Assembly: GCA_016617855.1 (NCBI GenBank)
Contig: JAECUM010011072.1
Location: 38,899 to 102,898 of the forward strand
Reading direction: 5' to 3'
Length of the DNA: 64,000 nucleotides
From: Megalonaias nervosa
Taxonomy: Eukaryota; Mollusca; Bivalvia; Unionida; Unionidae
In this document: positions 10,091 through 20,340 of the stretch, piece by piece
Layout: every line of letters begins with the position of its first letter
Numbering within the stretch: position 1 is the first letter of the stretch
Made by a program: the position numbers and the translations under genes
Notes under the pieces: generated by a model
Databases searched by the model: none
Told to the model about the DNA's origin: nothing
The model's input: the letters and a program-made list of their open reading frames with translations, nothing else

Positions 10091-10561
10091 TTATATAATA
10101 TCAAAAACTGTAGCACCAACAATCGAATCAAGAAACTCACGGAACTTATTACTGTTAGGATCAGCTATAAAATCTCTGTACTTGTCATAAACATTTGACG
10201 AAGTTTCCTTATATCGTTAATCTGCCAATACCTAATATTTATTTAACCAACTGTAGGAATTAAACGTGTGTTTTACTTCTCGTTCATAAAAATCTGTTTC
10301 GTTCACCAAATTACCGTATTCTCTTTCTGTTTCATGAATAAATCCAAGTACCAAGCTTATCTGATTCAAAGTAAAATTTTTGAGGACAAGGTGTTGTCTG
10401 ATAATTGCATATGCGACTACGAAATTTATCAGCATTAATTTTTGGAGTGATTTTCGTCCAAGAAAGGTAATTTGAGTAAAAGCATTTACTTTAAGCCATA
10501 ATTTTTCGTATTGTTTTGTGAACATTTTCTCGACTTGATTGTAATAATTTCGTAATGACAA
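10091..10561 (-). pseudogene. Unknown Polinton protein (leftward)
   Basis: Starts at ATG 10559-10561 (MSLRNYYNQVEKMF) and runs 109 codons to a stop at 10232. The protein-like reading resumes in another frame as KYRDFIADPNSNKFREFL and ends at TAA 10091-10093. The protein would be about 155 residues, helix-rich and basic. No recognised domain. It begins 12 bp after the stop of the next upstream gene, so these leftward genes are packed like a late viral transcription unit. Confidence 0.45.
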
Positions 10562-10573
10562 TTGTCTAGAGCG

Positions 10574-11369
10574 TTAGAGTGATGGAAGTGGAACATCATG
10601 TTCTTCACCTATTTCGTAATAAGAACCAATCCCTACATCAAATGTTGTTTGATTAACCTTCTCAAAAAACTTTTCTCGTTCATAATTGTCGAGATTACTA
10701 ATTTCATTGTTGAAACCTTTGATTATCGCTAGAGATTTGCTAACAATAATCGGATCAAATTCTGTTTTTTTTATGCATCATTGGTAGAAGTGAGTTCGAG
10801 AATGCTTTAATAATCAACTCCGTATCTGGCGTCATTCTAAAAACTTTAACTGGGGTTTCCTTGTCTTGGTAGTACATGCCGAGATGTTTTAAAATTTTTC
10901 GTTTCGAAAAACTATTGTATAACTTTTTGTTCCTTTTTATTCCTATTATCTTAGATTCCGCTAGCTTGTCGAGATAATCATGGGTATTGTTTACTCGTTC
11001 TTCACCATAAGCTCGTTTCCTCATTAAGTTCGATTTTATTATCAAATCTATATTTTTAAAATCAAGCTCATTTTTTTTAAACAGGATTTCAACTTGTTTA
11101 TGTTCTTCTATACAATCATCAGGATGACAGTGTCTACTTATCACATCAAAGTCTTCTATTGCTTTCAATAGTTGTGGTCCTCGCATATGCATAACGAGAA
11201 TAAAAAAATTTTCTTCTTCTGACAATGGAGAGTTTATCATTTAAATTGAAACATTTTTCCTACTATTTATCACACGTGCCGATAGTGATTTGTCCCCAGC
11301 ATCTATTTTGGGGTTAAAAATATTATCATAAAATTCTCTCGCAATGATTAAAATTGCTGGTTCAGACAT
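10574..11369 (-). pseudogene. Unknown Polinton protein (leftward)
   Basis: The likely start is ATG 11367-11369 (MSEPAILIIAREFYDN). One in-frame TAA at 11241-11243 splits off the long open piece 10755-11240 (161 codons). A frameshift near 10760 leads into the final block (contains NYEREKFFEKVNQTTFDVGI), ending at 10574-10576. The full product would be about 265 residues, rich in charged residues. I do not recognise the family. The start lies 18 bp from the stop of the fibre gene. Confidence 0.5.
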
Positions 11370-11386
11370 TATTTTACAACGTTAGA

Positions 11387-12642
11387 TTAAATCTGATCAT
11401 CAAGTGTGTATATTTGAAATGCTGTCAGTCCTAGAAACGGATGTTCAGCATCGATAACATAAACTCAGAAATACAAATACTTGTTAACAGTATTTTCTGT
11501 CGGAATCGTAAGATATTGTGTTGTTGAAATATACTGTATAATATTACCCAGTCGATACCATCATTTGATCCTTCCAATCGCCAATTATAAATTCGGCCAA
11601 CACTAGAGTTTAATCGACCTCGCAAATGAAATTGCCAGATAGCAACTGCAATAGGACATTTAATTTTAATCCGAATGTTTTCAACTTCTCCGTTAGTAGT
11701 CCATTCTTGTCTATCAGAGAAAGCGTGATAAGGATAATTTTCAGGATAATATGATGATGTACTTACCTCAAATCCAACTCGGTTATCAGTTGCCTTAAAA
11801 AGCGTTGGAATATATCCAACATTGTTTTTGGTTCGTTTTTACCGCCACTAAACACACTATCAACGTACACTGTATTCGTTAGATCATTATGGTTAATTGG
11901 AACATATGTTGAAGTTATTTTGTTGTTTCTCATATTTATATTGCCTGACATTGGTCCACCGGATTCTCTTAAATACGGAACAAGTGCTCCTCTTAACTGA
12001 ACATGACTAATATCACCAGTCTCATTAGCTGGTGGTGAGCTTGTCGGTAATCCAGTTATTTTTGAGTTATTGCTCATTACAAGGTTACCTGTCATTGTAT
12101 CGCCAGCCTTGTTAACTTTGTTATCGTCAACGGATTTTAGTTGCCGATAACTCACCGCTTGTGTACTATCAACATTTGCTGGTGGATACTCGGTTTCCGA
12201 CCCAGTAATTTTTTAACTTGACATGTTAATATTGCCTGTAATAGTTCCACCAATTTTATGAAGCTTGTTATCGTTAACATACTTCAACTGTAAATAACTT
12301 ACCACTTGTGTTTGATTTAAGTTTCTTGGCGGATACGCGGTTTTCAAATTTATTATTTTTTTTCCCTGACATATCCAAGTTACCGCTTAAAGTTCCTCCT
12401 GTCAGTGATTGTTTGTTACCGTCAACATATTTTAGTTGTGCATAACTAACAGCTTGTGTATCAACAACATTTATTGGCGGATAATTTGTTTCTAAACTTA
12501 GAACTCGTTGATTTGACATAAATAGGTCACCTGTCATTGTGTCGCCGGTTTTTTTGACTAACGATGACGTATCAGTTATTATTGGTTCGTCAGCGGAAAC
12601 AGATCCTGTAAGCGATGTTCCAAACATTGTGTAATATGCCAT
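11387..12642 (-). pseudogene. Fibre-like attachment protein: phage-type repeats plus discoidin-like domain
   Basis: About 418 codons from ATG 12640-12642 (MAYYTMFGTSLTGS) to a stop at 11387-11389. The first ~280 residues are roughly five repeats of a G(D/G)TMTGDLxMS...xxPPxxxxxTQAVSYxQLK type, the pattern of trimeric tail-fibre shafts in phages. The last ~130 residues read as an F5/8 type C (discoidin) galactose-binding-like domain, with GRIYNWRLEGSNDGIDW near 11545-11595 and AEHPFLGLTAFQIYTL at the end. It is broken by frameshifts near 12357 (A-run), 11780 and 11510 and by in-frame stops near 12213 and 11465. The role as receptor-binding spike is inferred from this shaft-plus-lectin layout. 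The gene is divergent from the ATPase. Confidence 0.7.
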
Positions 12643-12680
12643 ATTATGTAAATCATATAACATAAAATTGTATAACAAAA
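12643..12680. promoter_or_regulatory. 38-bp divergent intergenic region
   Basis: The fibre gene (leftward) and the ATPase gene (rightward) start 38 bp apart. The gap is AT-rich with ATATAA and TTATGTAAAT stretches, which could serve as a compact bidirectional late promoter. No stronger motif is visible. Confidence 0.3.
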
Positions 12681-13354
12681 ATGGCGAAGTCAACGATATT
12701 AAATTTTGACATCGAACGATTAATCAAACATACACATAATAACGAACTTCCAGATTATCATTATCTTATTGTTGGTAGTACAGGCTCTGGTAAAACAAAT
12801 CTTTTGTTAAATCTCTTACTAAACGATAACTTTAACTACGATCGGGTATATATTTACACAATTAATCCTCAAGAAGACAAATATGAGTTATTATGCGAAT
12901 ACAACGATAAACTTCGTGATGAGCTTGACGCTGTCGATGATATATTTTTAATACAACAGCCAGAGGAATTAACCCTTGTCAACGAACTTGATTCGTCCGA
13001 TCATAAAATAATTGTATTTGACGATATTCCGCTAAACAACGAGGCGATGAATAAGATTAAGTCGTATTATTCATTATCGCGTAACAATAAATGTAATTCG
13101 ATTTATCTTGCGCAAGGTTTTTATAACGTCGACAGATTTATTAGGCGAAATACGGGATGTTTTATATTATTTCCAGGGCTAGATAATGTTGATGTGAGAA
13201 ATATTGCAACGAGCAATGTGGTGATGCAACAAAAGGTAAATTTATTGAATTATATCATCAAGCAACTAAAGATAAATACAATTTCTTTTTATTTGATAAA
13301 CTAGCACGTGATCCAGCTAAAATGTTTCGTTGCTGTGTCGACACATGTCCGTAG
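12681..13354 (+). pseudogene. FtsK/HerA-type DNA-packaging ATPase
   Basis: Starts at ATG 12681. Walker A is GSTGSGKTNLL at about residues 32-42 and Walker B IIVFDDIPL at about 113-121, followed by SLSRNNKCNSIYLAQGF, the usual sensor block of A32-like viral ATPases. It is expected to translocate the genome into capsids. A frameshift near 13238 ends the open frame at 13304. The family-like C-terminus (contains LFDKLARDPAKMFR) continues in the next frame to TAG 13352-13354. It is the first gene of the rightward block and precedes the capsid genes. Confidence 0.85.
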
Positions 13355-13386
13355 ACAAGTTTTATGTCGCGTATAAAAAATAAACA

Positions 13387-14442
13387 ATGGACAAGCATCA
13401 ACAAAAAAATGAATTGCTAAAGAAATTTATTACAATTCGAGCTGCTTTTAAGAAAAAGGTGGAAGAAGCTGGTCGAGGACAACGTGCTGCAGAAGAAGAA
13501 ACCACCAAACTTTTTAAACCTGTTACCGAAGCAGTACTCGGGAAACAGACTGAACTATCAGCATTATCTCCAAAGGAACAAAAAGAAAAAGGTACAAGAA
13601 AAAGGGTTGTTAGGTTTACTAGGAGAAAGATCAAAAGAAGAAACTAAAACATTGTAGAGGAACTTCTTAGAAATATTGCTGATCCTGTTGCACGATAGGC
13701 TGAATTTGACAAATTAATGATCATCCCTTTTGAGCTACAACGTGCTATTACAAGATTGATGGTTAATCCAGCCGAATTAAGAAGGTTGATACAAAATTTA
13801 TCAGAGCAAACTAAGGAATTAACTGAGAAACGAAAAATGATGACAGAATCTATCGCAGAAATAATGCCACTAAAAAAACAGGTAATATTTTTCAGAACAA
13901 AATGTACGTGATAAAATACTGGTCGAAGAATACGATAGTTGTTTTAAAAAATATGGTATCAAAGACATTGACAATATCAGAGATTTGTCAGAAAAAGAAT
14001 ATCAAAATTTTACAGAAAAATTAACAGAAATTAAAAAATCTGGTTCTGCTGATAAAAAAATAAAAGAAATAAGAGATGAGAGTATTTTATTAAAAATGCA
14101 GGATGATATCAGGGACGGAGTTATTGCTTATGTTTTAAATAAAACAGCAGAACAGTATCGAACTAGACCAAGAGATTATAAATAGACATTAAAAAAATTA
14201 TTTGATAATTACGAAAGCAAACGGGATAGAAGATTACCAGAGGAAACAACCGGATCTGGCGTTAAAGTTTTTACATCAAACGCAGAAATGGTTGATCGGC
14301 TTATCTTATTAATATCATCAAAAGAAGCAGGTAATAAAAGCACTGAAATCGACAACGAATTATTGATATATTAAATACTCTTAGATCGAGTGGATTACTG
14401 ACATCATCCGAATACGAAATATTACATGGCGATGTTATATAG
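13387..14442 (+). pseudogene. Conserved Polinton coiled-coil protein
   Basis: Starts at ATG 13387 (MDKHQQKNELLKKFITIRAAF). It reads across several frames through helix-rich segments (13717-13911, 13985-14185) to a conserved-looking C-terminus (EMVDRLILLISSKEAGNKS) and TAG at 14440-14442, one base before the penton start. About 350 codons. Heptad-like Leu/Lys/Glu pattern over most of its length suggests a long coiled coil. I recall similar unnamed proteins at this place in invertebrate Polintons, but no biochemical role is known to me. At least four breaks are present. Confidence 0.55.
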
Positions 14443-15188
14443 ATGTCAACAACATTATTGCTTGATTCATCACAAACAACAAGAAAAAGCACAAACTTTT
14501 CTTTTTATTACAATCCACCAATAATACTAGATCCTGGTAAACAGTACGAAATCGGATTGATTTCTGCTACGGTATGGCATTCTATGGCAAATGTAAAAAC
14601 AAACGTCTATGACGACTTTATATTTAATTCTGGTGCTTGGGTATTAGTGAAAATACCACAGTCGGCATATAATGTTACTGATCTCAACAAAACGATAAGA
14701 GAGTTGTTAACAAAATACACTGCTGCAGACAATTCTGAATTAACTCCAAACTATAATGCGCTACGAGCCAGAATCACATTAAAAAATAATTTGATGATCG
14801 ATTTTTCACCAGCTACCAGTATCGCATTATTATTAGGCTTTAAAAGCCAACAATACGGCAGTGTTACAGAACAAAGTATATCATATGACGGAGATCTTCC
14901 AGTTACTATAGCAGAAGTAAATATAATTTTAATCAATTGCTCTATTGCACCTAGGACTTACTCAGCCAAGGAAAGTCAAGGTCAAACAATCTATAGTTTT
15001 TCGCCAGATGTTCACTGATGCAAATTACTCCTCGAAAAATAATATACTATCCGATTACTCATGAAAATGAAATAACTAACATAACAATGCAATTAACAGA
15101 TCAATCAGAACGACAAATAGATCTTAACAATGAAACTGTCATTATTTACACCTACGCAAGATTACGTAAATTTTGTAACCTAATTTAA
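14443..15188 (+). pseudogene. Penton / minor capsid protein (single jelly-roll)
   Basis: Starts at ATG 14443, immediately after the previous stop. The first 191 codons are open. Their N-terminal motif (YYNPPIILDPGKQYEIGL) and strand-rich pattern fit Polinton minor capsid proteins, which form pentons at the vertices. A frameshift near 15005-15016 moves the C-terminus (PRKIIYYPITHENEITNI, then DLNNETVIIYTY) to another frame, ending at TAA 15186-15188. Total about 247 residues, normal for the family. It lies just upstream of the major capsid protein as in other Polintons. Confidence 0.75.
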
Positions 15189-15196
15189 TAACAGAA

Positions 15197-15555
15197 ATGA
15201 GACAAAAAGAGTTTATAGAAGAAAACTTGTAGGTGGATTTTTTGGAAATATATTTTCAAAAATAGCTGAAAACATCCCAGGAATTGCGGGTAAAGTAGCA
15301 CCAATTGCTATTGATCCCAGCAAAGCTTTTGCGACGGAAGCAGCTAGTGCATCAGGCAGTACAGTAGAACAAAAGATCGTTGATAAAATTAAAGGCGATG
15401 CGGAAATAAAACGAGCAATATCAGATATTGCACCAACAGCGGAAACAGAACGAGCAATGATAGCTATAACAAAAAATTACTGTCACCACGTGGTGAAGAG
15501 GTAATATGCAAACGTGTAAAGAAAAGAAGACAAATAACGCCTGCTGCTATTTAGT
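15197..15555 (+). pseudogene. Small basic/amphipathic virion protein candidate
   Basis: Reading from ATG 15197, with a frame change within five codons, gives a basic start (KRVYRRKL), a glycine/hydrophobic stretch (GGFFGNIFSKIAENIPGIAG) that could form an amphipathic helix, and, after a second frame change near 15477, a basic tail (KRVKKRRQITPAAI) ending at TAG 15553-15555. About 118 residues. The position between penton and major capsid and the composition suggest a minor core or membrane-active protein, comparable in style to adenovirus pVI. This is inference, not homology. Confidence 0.4.
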
Positions 15556-15588
15556 TATTGCAATTTTATGTGGATGATAGAATAAATA

Positions 15589-16998
15589 ATGTCCGTTAAA
15601 AATTATCCTGATCTTGCTGAAGAACATGATACCGACGACACGGTGACAGAATTCGAGTATGTCGAGTATCTCGATAAAACCTCAAACGAACCAAGTAAAG
15701 CTGGCATCAGAACTTTTAACACAAGAGAAGAGGAGCTGTTTTTGTTGCTACACAAGGCGGTGTTGGAAGTGCGTGTTCGATTACTAACTTCGATAGGCGG
15801 TGATATTGCAGCTGGTGCAGAAATTGCACTTGTTAATAATCGTTGGAGTTTGTTTAAAAGTGCACGGTACCAACTGGCCAATCAGACTGTGGAAGATATT
15901 TCAATGCACTTGCCCGTAGTGAGTACAATACTAAATATCATCTCATTCAGCGATGATTCTTCGAGATCAATAGCCACAAATATGATGTGGTTTAAAGATA
16001 CCTCACTTGGGACAGCTGTTTCAAGCGAATTTCGTACTGTTGCTGGTAATCCTGCTCCAGACAATGATAATCTAATCGCTAACCCCGCTGGCAATGCAGC
16101 TAGTGATATCGGAGACGCAATAAGTTTAGCTGCTACAAGATTACGACGACATGATTATAACGAGGAATATGCCAAACGAAAAGCATTTGCCGCAGAATCT
16201 CGCCAAATAACGATGATGCTTCTGTTAAGCACAATATTTGGATTCTACCGCGAATATAACAAAGTTTTTCGCGGAATAAAACATACATTTATTTTATATC
16301 GAGCTGATCAAAACGATTGTATAATACACGCTGATGGAGTAGCTGAAGGACAGTTTGCTATTACAAGATTAGCGCTGTGGATGCCACGAGTTGTCCCATC
16401 TGTACCTAAAACAACGGAACTCGAATCATTATTGACCGCTTACACGAAAAAAATATATTTTCAGCAAAACAGAAATTATCAAACAGCAATTCCTAACGCA
16501 ACTGATTACACCTGGTGTGTTACAACTACGTCAAGCGAACAATTACCTCGACATTTGTTCGTTGTATTTCAACGACAGGTACGTCGTTATGATTAAGAAA
16601 TGAAGAACTCTATATTTGATAACCCTGATGTTAGACGAATATTTGTTAGAGTAAATTCTAAACAATATCCCGAATGTGCAATCGAATGCAATTTTGCTGT
16701 GGACGCCACCAGAAACATATCTCGGCCTTACATGTACTTTATGGATCCTATGCCAAAATATCAGGACGCAGACAGTGGATCTCAGATATCATTAGAGGAA
16801 TTTCGATCACTGTATCCTATCTTTTATTTTGACATATCAAAGCATCCCGAATGAGTTATTGGATCGGCTGTTGATACTGAGGTCACTTGGACGGTTGGCG
16901 ATCTGCTAGCTGAAGTGTATAACGTATATGCACTAGTTGTCAGTGATAGATTCTTGACAATTGATGCGACCAAGGGAAGGATGACTGTCCAATTTTGA
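15589..16998 (+). pseudogene. Major capsid protein (double jelly-roll)
   Basis: A single frame of 470 codons from ATG 15589 to TGA 16996-16998, interrupted by only two in-frame stops: TAA at 16594-16596 and TGA at 16852-16854. The recognisable C-terminal part has HLFVVFQRQ and, after the first stop, IFDNPDVRRIFVRVNSKQYP, the conserved block of invertebrate Polinton/adintovirus capsid proteins. The internal LTSIGGDIAAGAEIALVNN segment is typical of the N-terminal region. There are no frameshifts, so the decay is light compared with the polymerase. The second stop is a CGA to TGA type change. Confidence 0.8.
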
Positions 16999-17017
16999 TC
17001 TAACAAACAAGTATAAA

Positions 17018-17398
17018 ATGAAAACGGAGTACACAGCTAGTAAAATATACCAAATTAAAAAATTATCAGCGGCGGTTGCCAAACGTAATTCTGTCTCTGT
17101 AATGATAAAGTCTCCGGTGACTGACAGCGCCGCCGCAGTGAAAGTAATGTTAACTCAGAAACAAATCAATAAGCTAGATCAGGGAAAATCCTTTGTTCTC
17201 AAACTATCTGTTGCGCAAGTAACAGCAATGGCAAAACACGGCGAAATTTTTGGACCAGCACTTTCCGTAATTTTACCAAAGATTCTACTGGTATTACGAA
17301 CACTGGAACTAGCAGCAGCGTCAGGGGCAGTATCTGGAGCAACTAAAAGGGCGGTATCAGGCGATGGAATCAAAATTTTTTTATATAACAATAAATAA
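17018..17398 (+). CDS. Minor capsid/core protein candidate, 126 aa
   Basis: Open from ATG 17018 to TAA 17396-17398. Lys-rich N-terminus, then LTQKQINKLDQGKSFVLKLS, a phrase I associate with small virion proteins encoded next to the protease in invertebrate Polintons. A hydrophobic, Ala/Gly-rich C-terminal half follows (about residues 75-115). It starts 20 bp after the capsid gene. It may be membrane-active or core-associated. It is one of the few undamaged frames in the element. Confidence 0.5.
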   Translation: MKTEYTASKIYQIKKLSAAVAKRNSVSVMIKSPVTDSAAAVKVMLTQKQINKLDQGKSFVLKLSVAQVTAMAKHGEIFGPALSVILPKILLVLRTLELAAASGAVSGATKRAVSGDGIKIFLYNNK

Positions 17399-17402
17399 TA
17401 TA

Positions 17403-17612
17403 ATGCCAGCTAAAAAGAAATCACCAGCGACAAAATCGACAGCGAAGAAATCGCGAGTGAAAAAATCTGCTAAAAGGAAGTCACCAAGAAAAAAAAAACA
17501 AGGAGTAATTATTCCTTTCGCTCCGCTGCTAGCGGGGGTAGCAGGCAGTCTAATTCCAAACCTGCTAGGGATAGGACCTGGAATGGCTCTACCAGGCACC
17601 AGATGCCGTTGA
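17403..17612 (+). CDS. Lysine-rich core protein candidate with adenain-like cleavage site
   Basis: Starts at ATG 17403, 5 bp after the preceding stop, 69 residues. The first 35 residues are Lys/Ser/Arg repeats (KKSRVKKSAKRKSPRKKK), like histone H1 tails or adenovirus core peptides. Next comes a hydrophobic Pro/Gly stretch with LLGIG, which fits the adenain consensus (M/I/L)xGx|G. The end overlaps the protease start by 10 bp; the true C-terminus may be lost. A DNA-condensing role is inferred from composition. Confidence 0.45.
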   Translation: MPAKKKSPATKSTAKKSRVKKSAKRKSPRKKKQGVIIPFAPLLAGVAGSLIPNLLGIGPGMALPGTRCR

Positions 17613-18018
17613 GTAATTTAGATATAATTGAAAAATTAAATGACATTGTCGGATTTCGTGGAGTATATTCCAAACACGAATTAGATAATGTACCAGCAGG
17701 TGGTTCGTGTGTTGTAAGTATACAAAGCTTCGATGATGGATCCGGTACTCATTGGGTTGCTGTCTACATTAATAATTATTTTGATTCGTTCGGACTTCCT
17801 CCGAGTGATCTTATAAAAAAATATATTTTTAAAAAATTTAAAAAAATAAATTACTCATCTAATCAACTACAGTCGGTTGGAACATCAGCTTGTGGTTATT
17901 ATATTTTATGTTTTTCCGACAGATGTCCCAGCCTAAATTTAATTTTTTAAAATTTATTTTACAGTTTGACAATCAACCTTCTCACGTTAATGATGAGATT
18001 GCAATGAATTTTATCTAA
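17603..18018 (+). pseudogene. Adenain-like cysteine protease
   Basis: Begins at ATG 17603. Motifs of the Ulp1/adenain fold are visible: GTHWVAVY with the catalytic His (about residue 50), FDSFGLPP with the acidic region, and QSVGTSACGYYIL with the catalytic Cys (about residue 98). Expected to process capsid and core precursors. The frame stops at 17950 after a frameshift near 17925. The remaining family-like tail (PSHVNDEIAMNF) lies in another frame and ends at TAA 18016-18018. About 139 residues, normal for Polinton proteases. Confidence 0.8.
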
Positions 18019-18028
18019 ACTAAGGAAT

Positions 18029-18226
18029 GTGTCAAGGTACTGTCTTAAATGTAAAACTAAAACAGCGAATACCGACGAGACAACTGAAAAAACAAAAAAT
18101 AATAGAACAATGTTAAAAAGCATTTGGGCTGTTTGCGGTAGGAAAAAAAGTATGTTTTTAAAGAAATTATCCGGGGCTGGAATGTGCTCTGACAATGTAA
18201 GGGAGGTTATTTTAGTAGATGATTAA
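18029..18226 (+). CDS. Short zinc-ribbon protein (DUF5679-like)
   Basis: 65 residues, ATG 18029, intact. It has the YCLKCKTKT motif, a TKNNR stretch and a CGRKKSMF motif in the order of the small DUF5679-type zinc ribbons common in Polintons and large DNA viruses. The second Cys pair is reduced (AVCG, where CxxCG is usual). Role unknown, possibly nucleic-acid or partner binding in the virion. Lies between the protease and PLA2. Confidence 0.55.
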   Translation: MSRYCLKCKTKTANTDETTEKTKNNRTMLKSIWAVCGRKKSMFLKKLSGAGMCSDNVREVILVDD

Positions 18227-18240
18227 TTCACGATGGTAAA

Positions 18241-18678
18241 ATGAAATGTAATTGTAATTGTGATAAAGATCTTTGTATAGAACAAGATAAAATTGTTACA
18301 TACTGTCAATCATGCAACCGACGTGAGGTAATTGGCAGCGGCATTGACATCCACAAATTTATTGGAAAATTACCGAAACCAAAAGGAGAATGGACATTGC
18401 CTGGCCATAAATATACTGAGCCATACAATCCACTGGACGAACATTTAGACGAAAACGATAATCCATTACGAGGACAAGAACCTTATAACTAAGTCTATGC
18501 ATTCGCAATTGGTCATGATATTTGTTATCGTGATAACGAACAAGATAAGCACGGCCGTGATAAAGTAATGCTAGACGAACTTAAAGATATGAAACCTGTA
18601 AATATGAGAGAACGATTTGATAGAAGATTAGTTCAAGGAATGATATGAACAAAATATAAGTTAGGTCTTGGAAAAGAA
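18241..18678 (+). pseudogene. Parvovirus-type phospholipase A2-like protein
   Basis: Starts at ATG 18241 with a Cys cluster (CNCNCDKDLC...CQSC). The PLA2 region then follows: calcium-loop LPGHKYTEPYNPLD (normally YxGPGN) and, after an in-frame TAA at 18490-18492, the active helix AFAIGHDICYRDN with the His-Asp dyad. The Asp that usually precedes the helix is Tyr here. A second in-frame TGA lies at 18646-18648. The C-terminus KYKLGLG is typical of these proteins. In parvoviruses this domain lets virions leave endosomes; a similar job here is inference. Confidence 0.7.
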
Positions 18679-19564
18679 TTGTATGATCTGGCATCAGAGC
18701 TACATAAACCTAAAACAAAAATTTCCGAGAAGTAAAGTTGTCGCAAATGCCGTTGACGATATCTGGGCGATGGATTTAGTTATGTGTCAAATCTTGCTAA
18801 ATTTAACGATAGTAAAAATATCTTTTTAACGTTGTAGATGTTTTTAATAAATACGCGTTTAATGTACCCGTTTCAGATAAAACAGGAAAATCGATAACTG
18901 ATGCACTAAAACAAATAATAACAAGTACAGAAAAAAAACCAAACAGAATCTGGACTGATCACGGAGCGGAGTCTTATTAATAAAAAATTTGAGCAATTTT
19001 TGGAACAAAATAACATAAAAAAATATGTTACAGGAAATGAGGGAAAAAGCGTTGTCGTTGAAAGATTTAATCGCACACTAAACGAGCTGATACATAAACA
19101 TTTGACAGCTAAAAACACAAACAGATATATTAATGATCTTTCACAAATTAATAACAAATATAATGACACGAAACACAGATCAATAAAAGTCACCAAATGA
19201 CGCAGTTAAAAATCCGATTCTTGCAAATGAAAACATGTACCGCAGACATAAATTTAAAGTTGGTGATAAAGTTAGAATTTCTCTGACAAAAAAACGTATT
19301 TTAGAAAGGATTTACCCCAAACTGGACTGAAGAAGTATTTGTTGTTGATAAAATTTTACTGACAATACCTGTAACATATGCGCTAAAGGATTTATTGGGT
19401 GGGCCAATAACCGGTAGTTTTTACGAGCAGGAACTACAAAAAACTGAGCAACATTTATTTGTTATTGAAAAAGTTATTAAGAAAAAAGGTAATAAAAACC
19501 TTGTCAAGTGGCGTGGGTACAGTGATAAATTTCACAGCTGGGTTCCAACTCAGTCGATTAAATA
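18679..19564 (+). pseudogene. Polinton integrase (rve) with C-terminal chromodomain
   Basis: Family-like start ELHKP near 18707, then the DDE triad: DIWAMDLV (about 18757-18780), RIWTDHGAE (about 18946-18972) and VVVERFNRTLNE (about 19053-19088). The C-terminal chromodomain reads IEKVIKKKGNKNLVKWRGYS ... WVPTQSIK and stops at 19562-19564. It catalyses insertion of the linear element and makes the target duplication; the chromodomain should guide chromatin targeting. Multiple frameshifts and stops occur, the longest open piece being 19000-19200. All three catalytic residues are still encoded. Confidence 0.8.
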
Positions 19565-20023
19565 ATATTGTTATAAATTTCCTCGTACTTACTTTTGACA
19601 GATTTACATTTTACTGGTTTACATAACGATATTGGATATTGTCTGCGATCGTCAGGGATCATCATTAGGTTAAAAATCTTGTCAAATATAAAGTCGAATT
19701 TTATATTTTTCTGTCGGTCTGGAATTTTAGTATTTAAAAAGGGTTTAATCAGCCGGCAAAAAGACTGATTTTCATCTACTGAAAAATTAAATTTCGAGAT
19801 TTTCTTTGTGATATGATACTTAACATCATATCGTCCAGTTCTCGGTCTGCTGTAATTTTTTTTTATCAACCACGGCAACAATTTCGTCTTGTTTGTCGTC
19901 ATTGTTAAATAGAATATCGTCTTCTGTATAACCAACAAAGTTGTGTTTATCTGCGACTATAACATCTCCTGCTGTAGAATTATCATCCGCGATTATATCA
20001 GCAAGTCGTTTCATCAAGTTCAT
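19558..20023 (-). pseudogene. Unknown minus-strand Polinton gene
   Basis: Two overlapping leftward frames form one reading: start MNLMKRLADIIADDN at 20023, acidic (DDILFNNDDKQDE). After a frameshift near 19855 it continues with RPRTGRYDVKYHITKK and PDDRRQYPISLCKPVKCK to TAA 19558-19560. About 154 residues, tail-to-tail with the integrase (7-bp overlap). No domain recognised. Confidence 0.45.
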
Positions 20024-20058
20024 ATTATAATATATTTTTATCTAATTTATTATTATAA

Positions 20059-20340
20059 ATGACAGATGAGATAAAATATCATCAAAAAGTTAATATATTA
20101 AATTACAGAGAATTAGCCGAAGCAGTTAGAAAATGTTTGTCGGGATATAGTTCTTATTCAGTTGACAGTAATGTGATGCAAGGTGATTCTAATAACATTT
20201 TGCTAACAGCAGCAGAAAAAAATAAACTTAATGAAAGCACAGTAATAACACTAAAATTTAACAAAGTTGATGTTATTGCGTTTGCTCATAATTGTCTTAC
20301 CAAAGCTGAGATAGAGAATATAATTAATCGTCGTATCTAA
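20059..20340 (+). CDS. Unknown 93-aa Polinton protein
   Basis: Intact frame from ATG 20059. Contains NYRELAEAVRKCLSGYSSYS and a C-terminal helical part (CLTKAEIENIINRR). No known domain. It is divergent from the minus-strand gene ending at 20023 and overlaps the 3' end of the HNH gene by 17 bp. It could be an early regulatory protein, but nothing in the sequence proves that. Confidence 0.45.
   Translation: MTDEIKYHQKVNILNYRELAEAVRKCLSGYSSYSVDSNVMQGDSNNILLTAAEKNKLNESTVITLKFNKVDVIAFAHNCLTKAEIENIINRRI

Noticed and set aside
15603..16094. Minus-strand ORFs over the capsid gene
   Set aside because: Shadows; composition follows the plus-strand codons.
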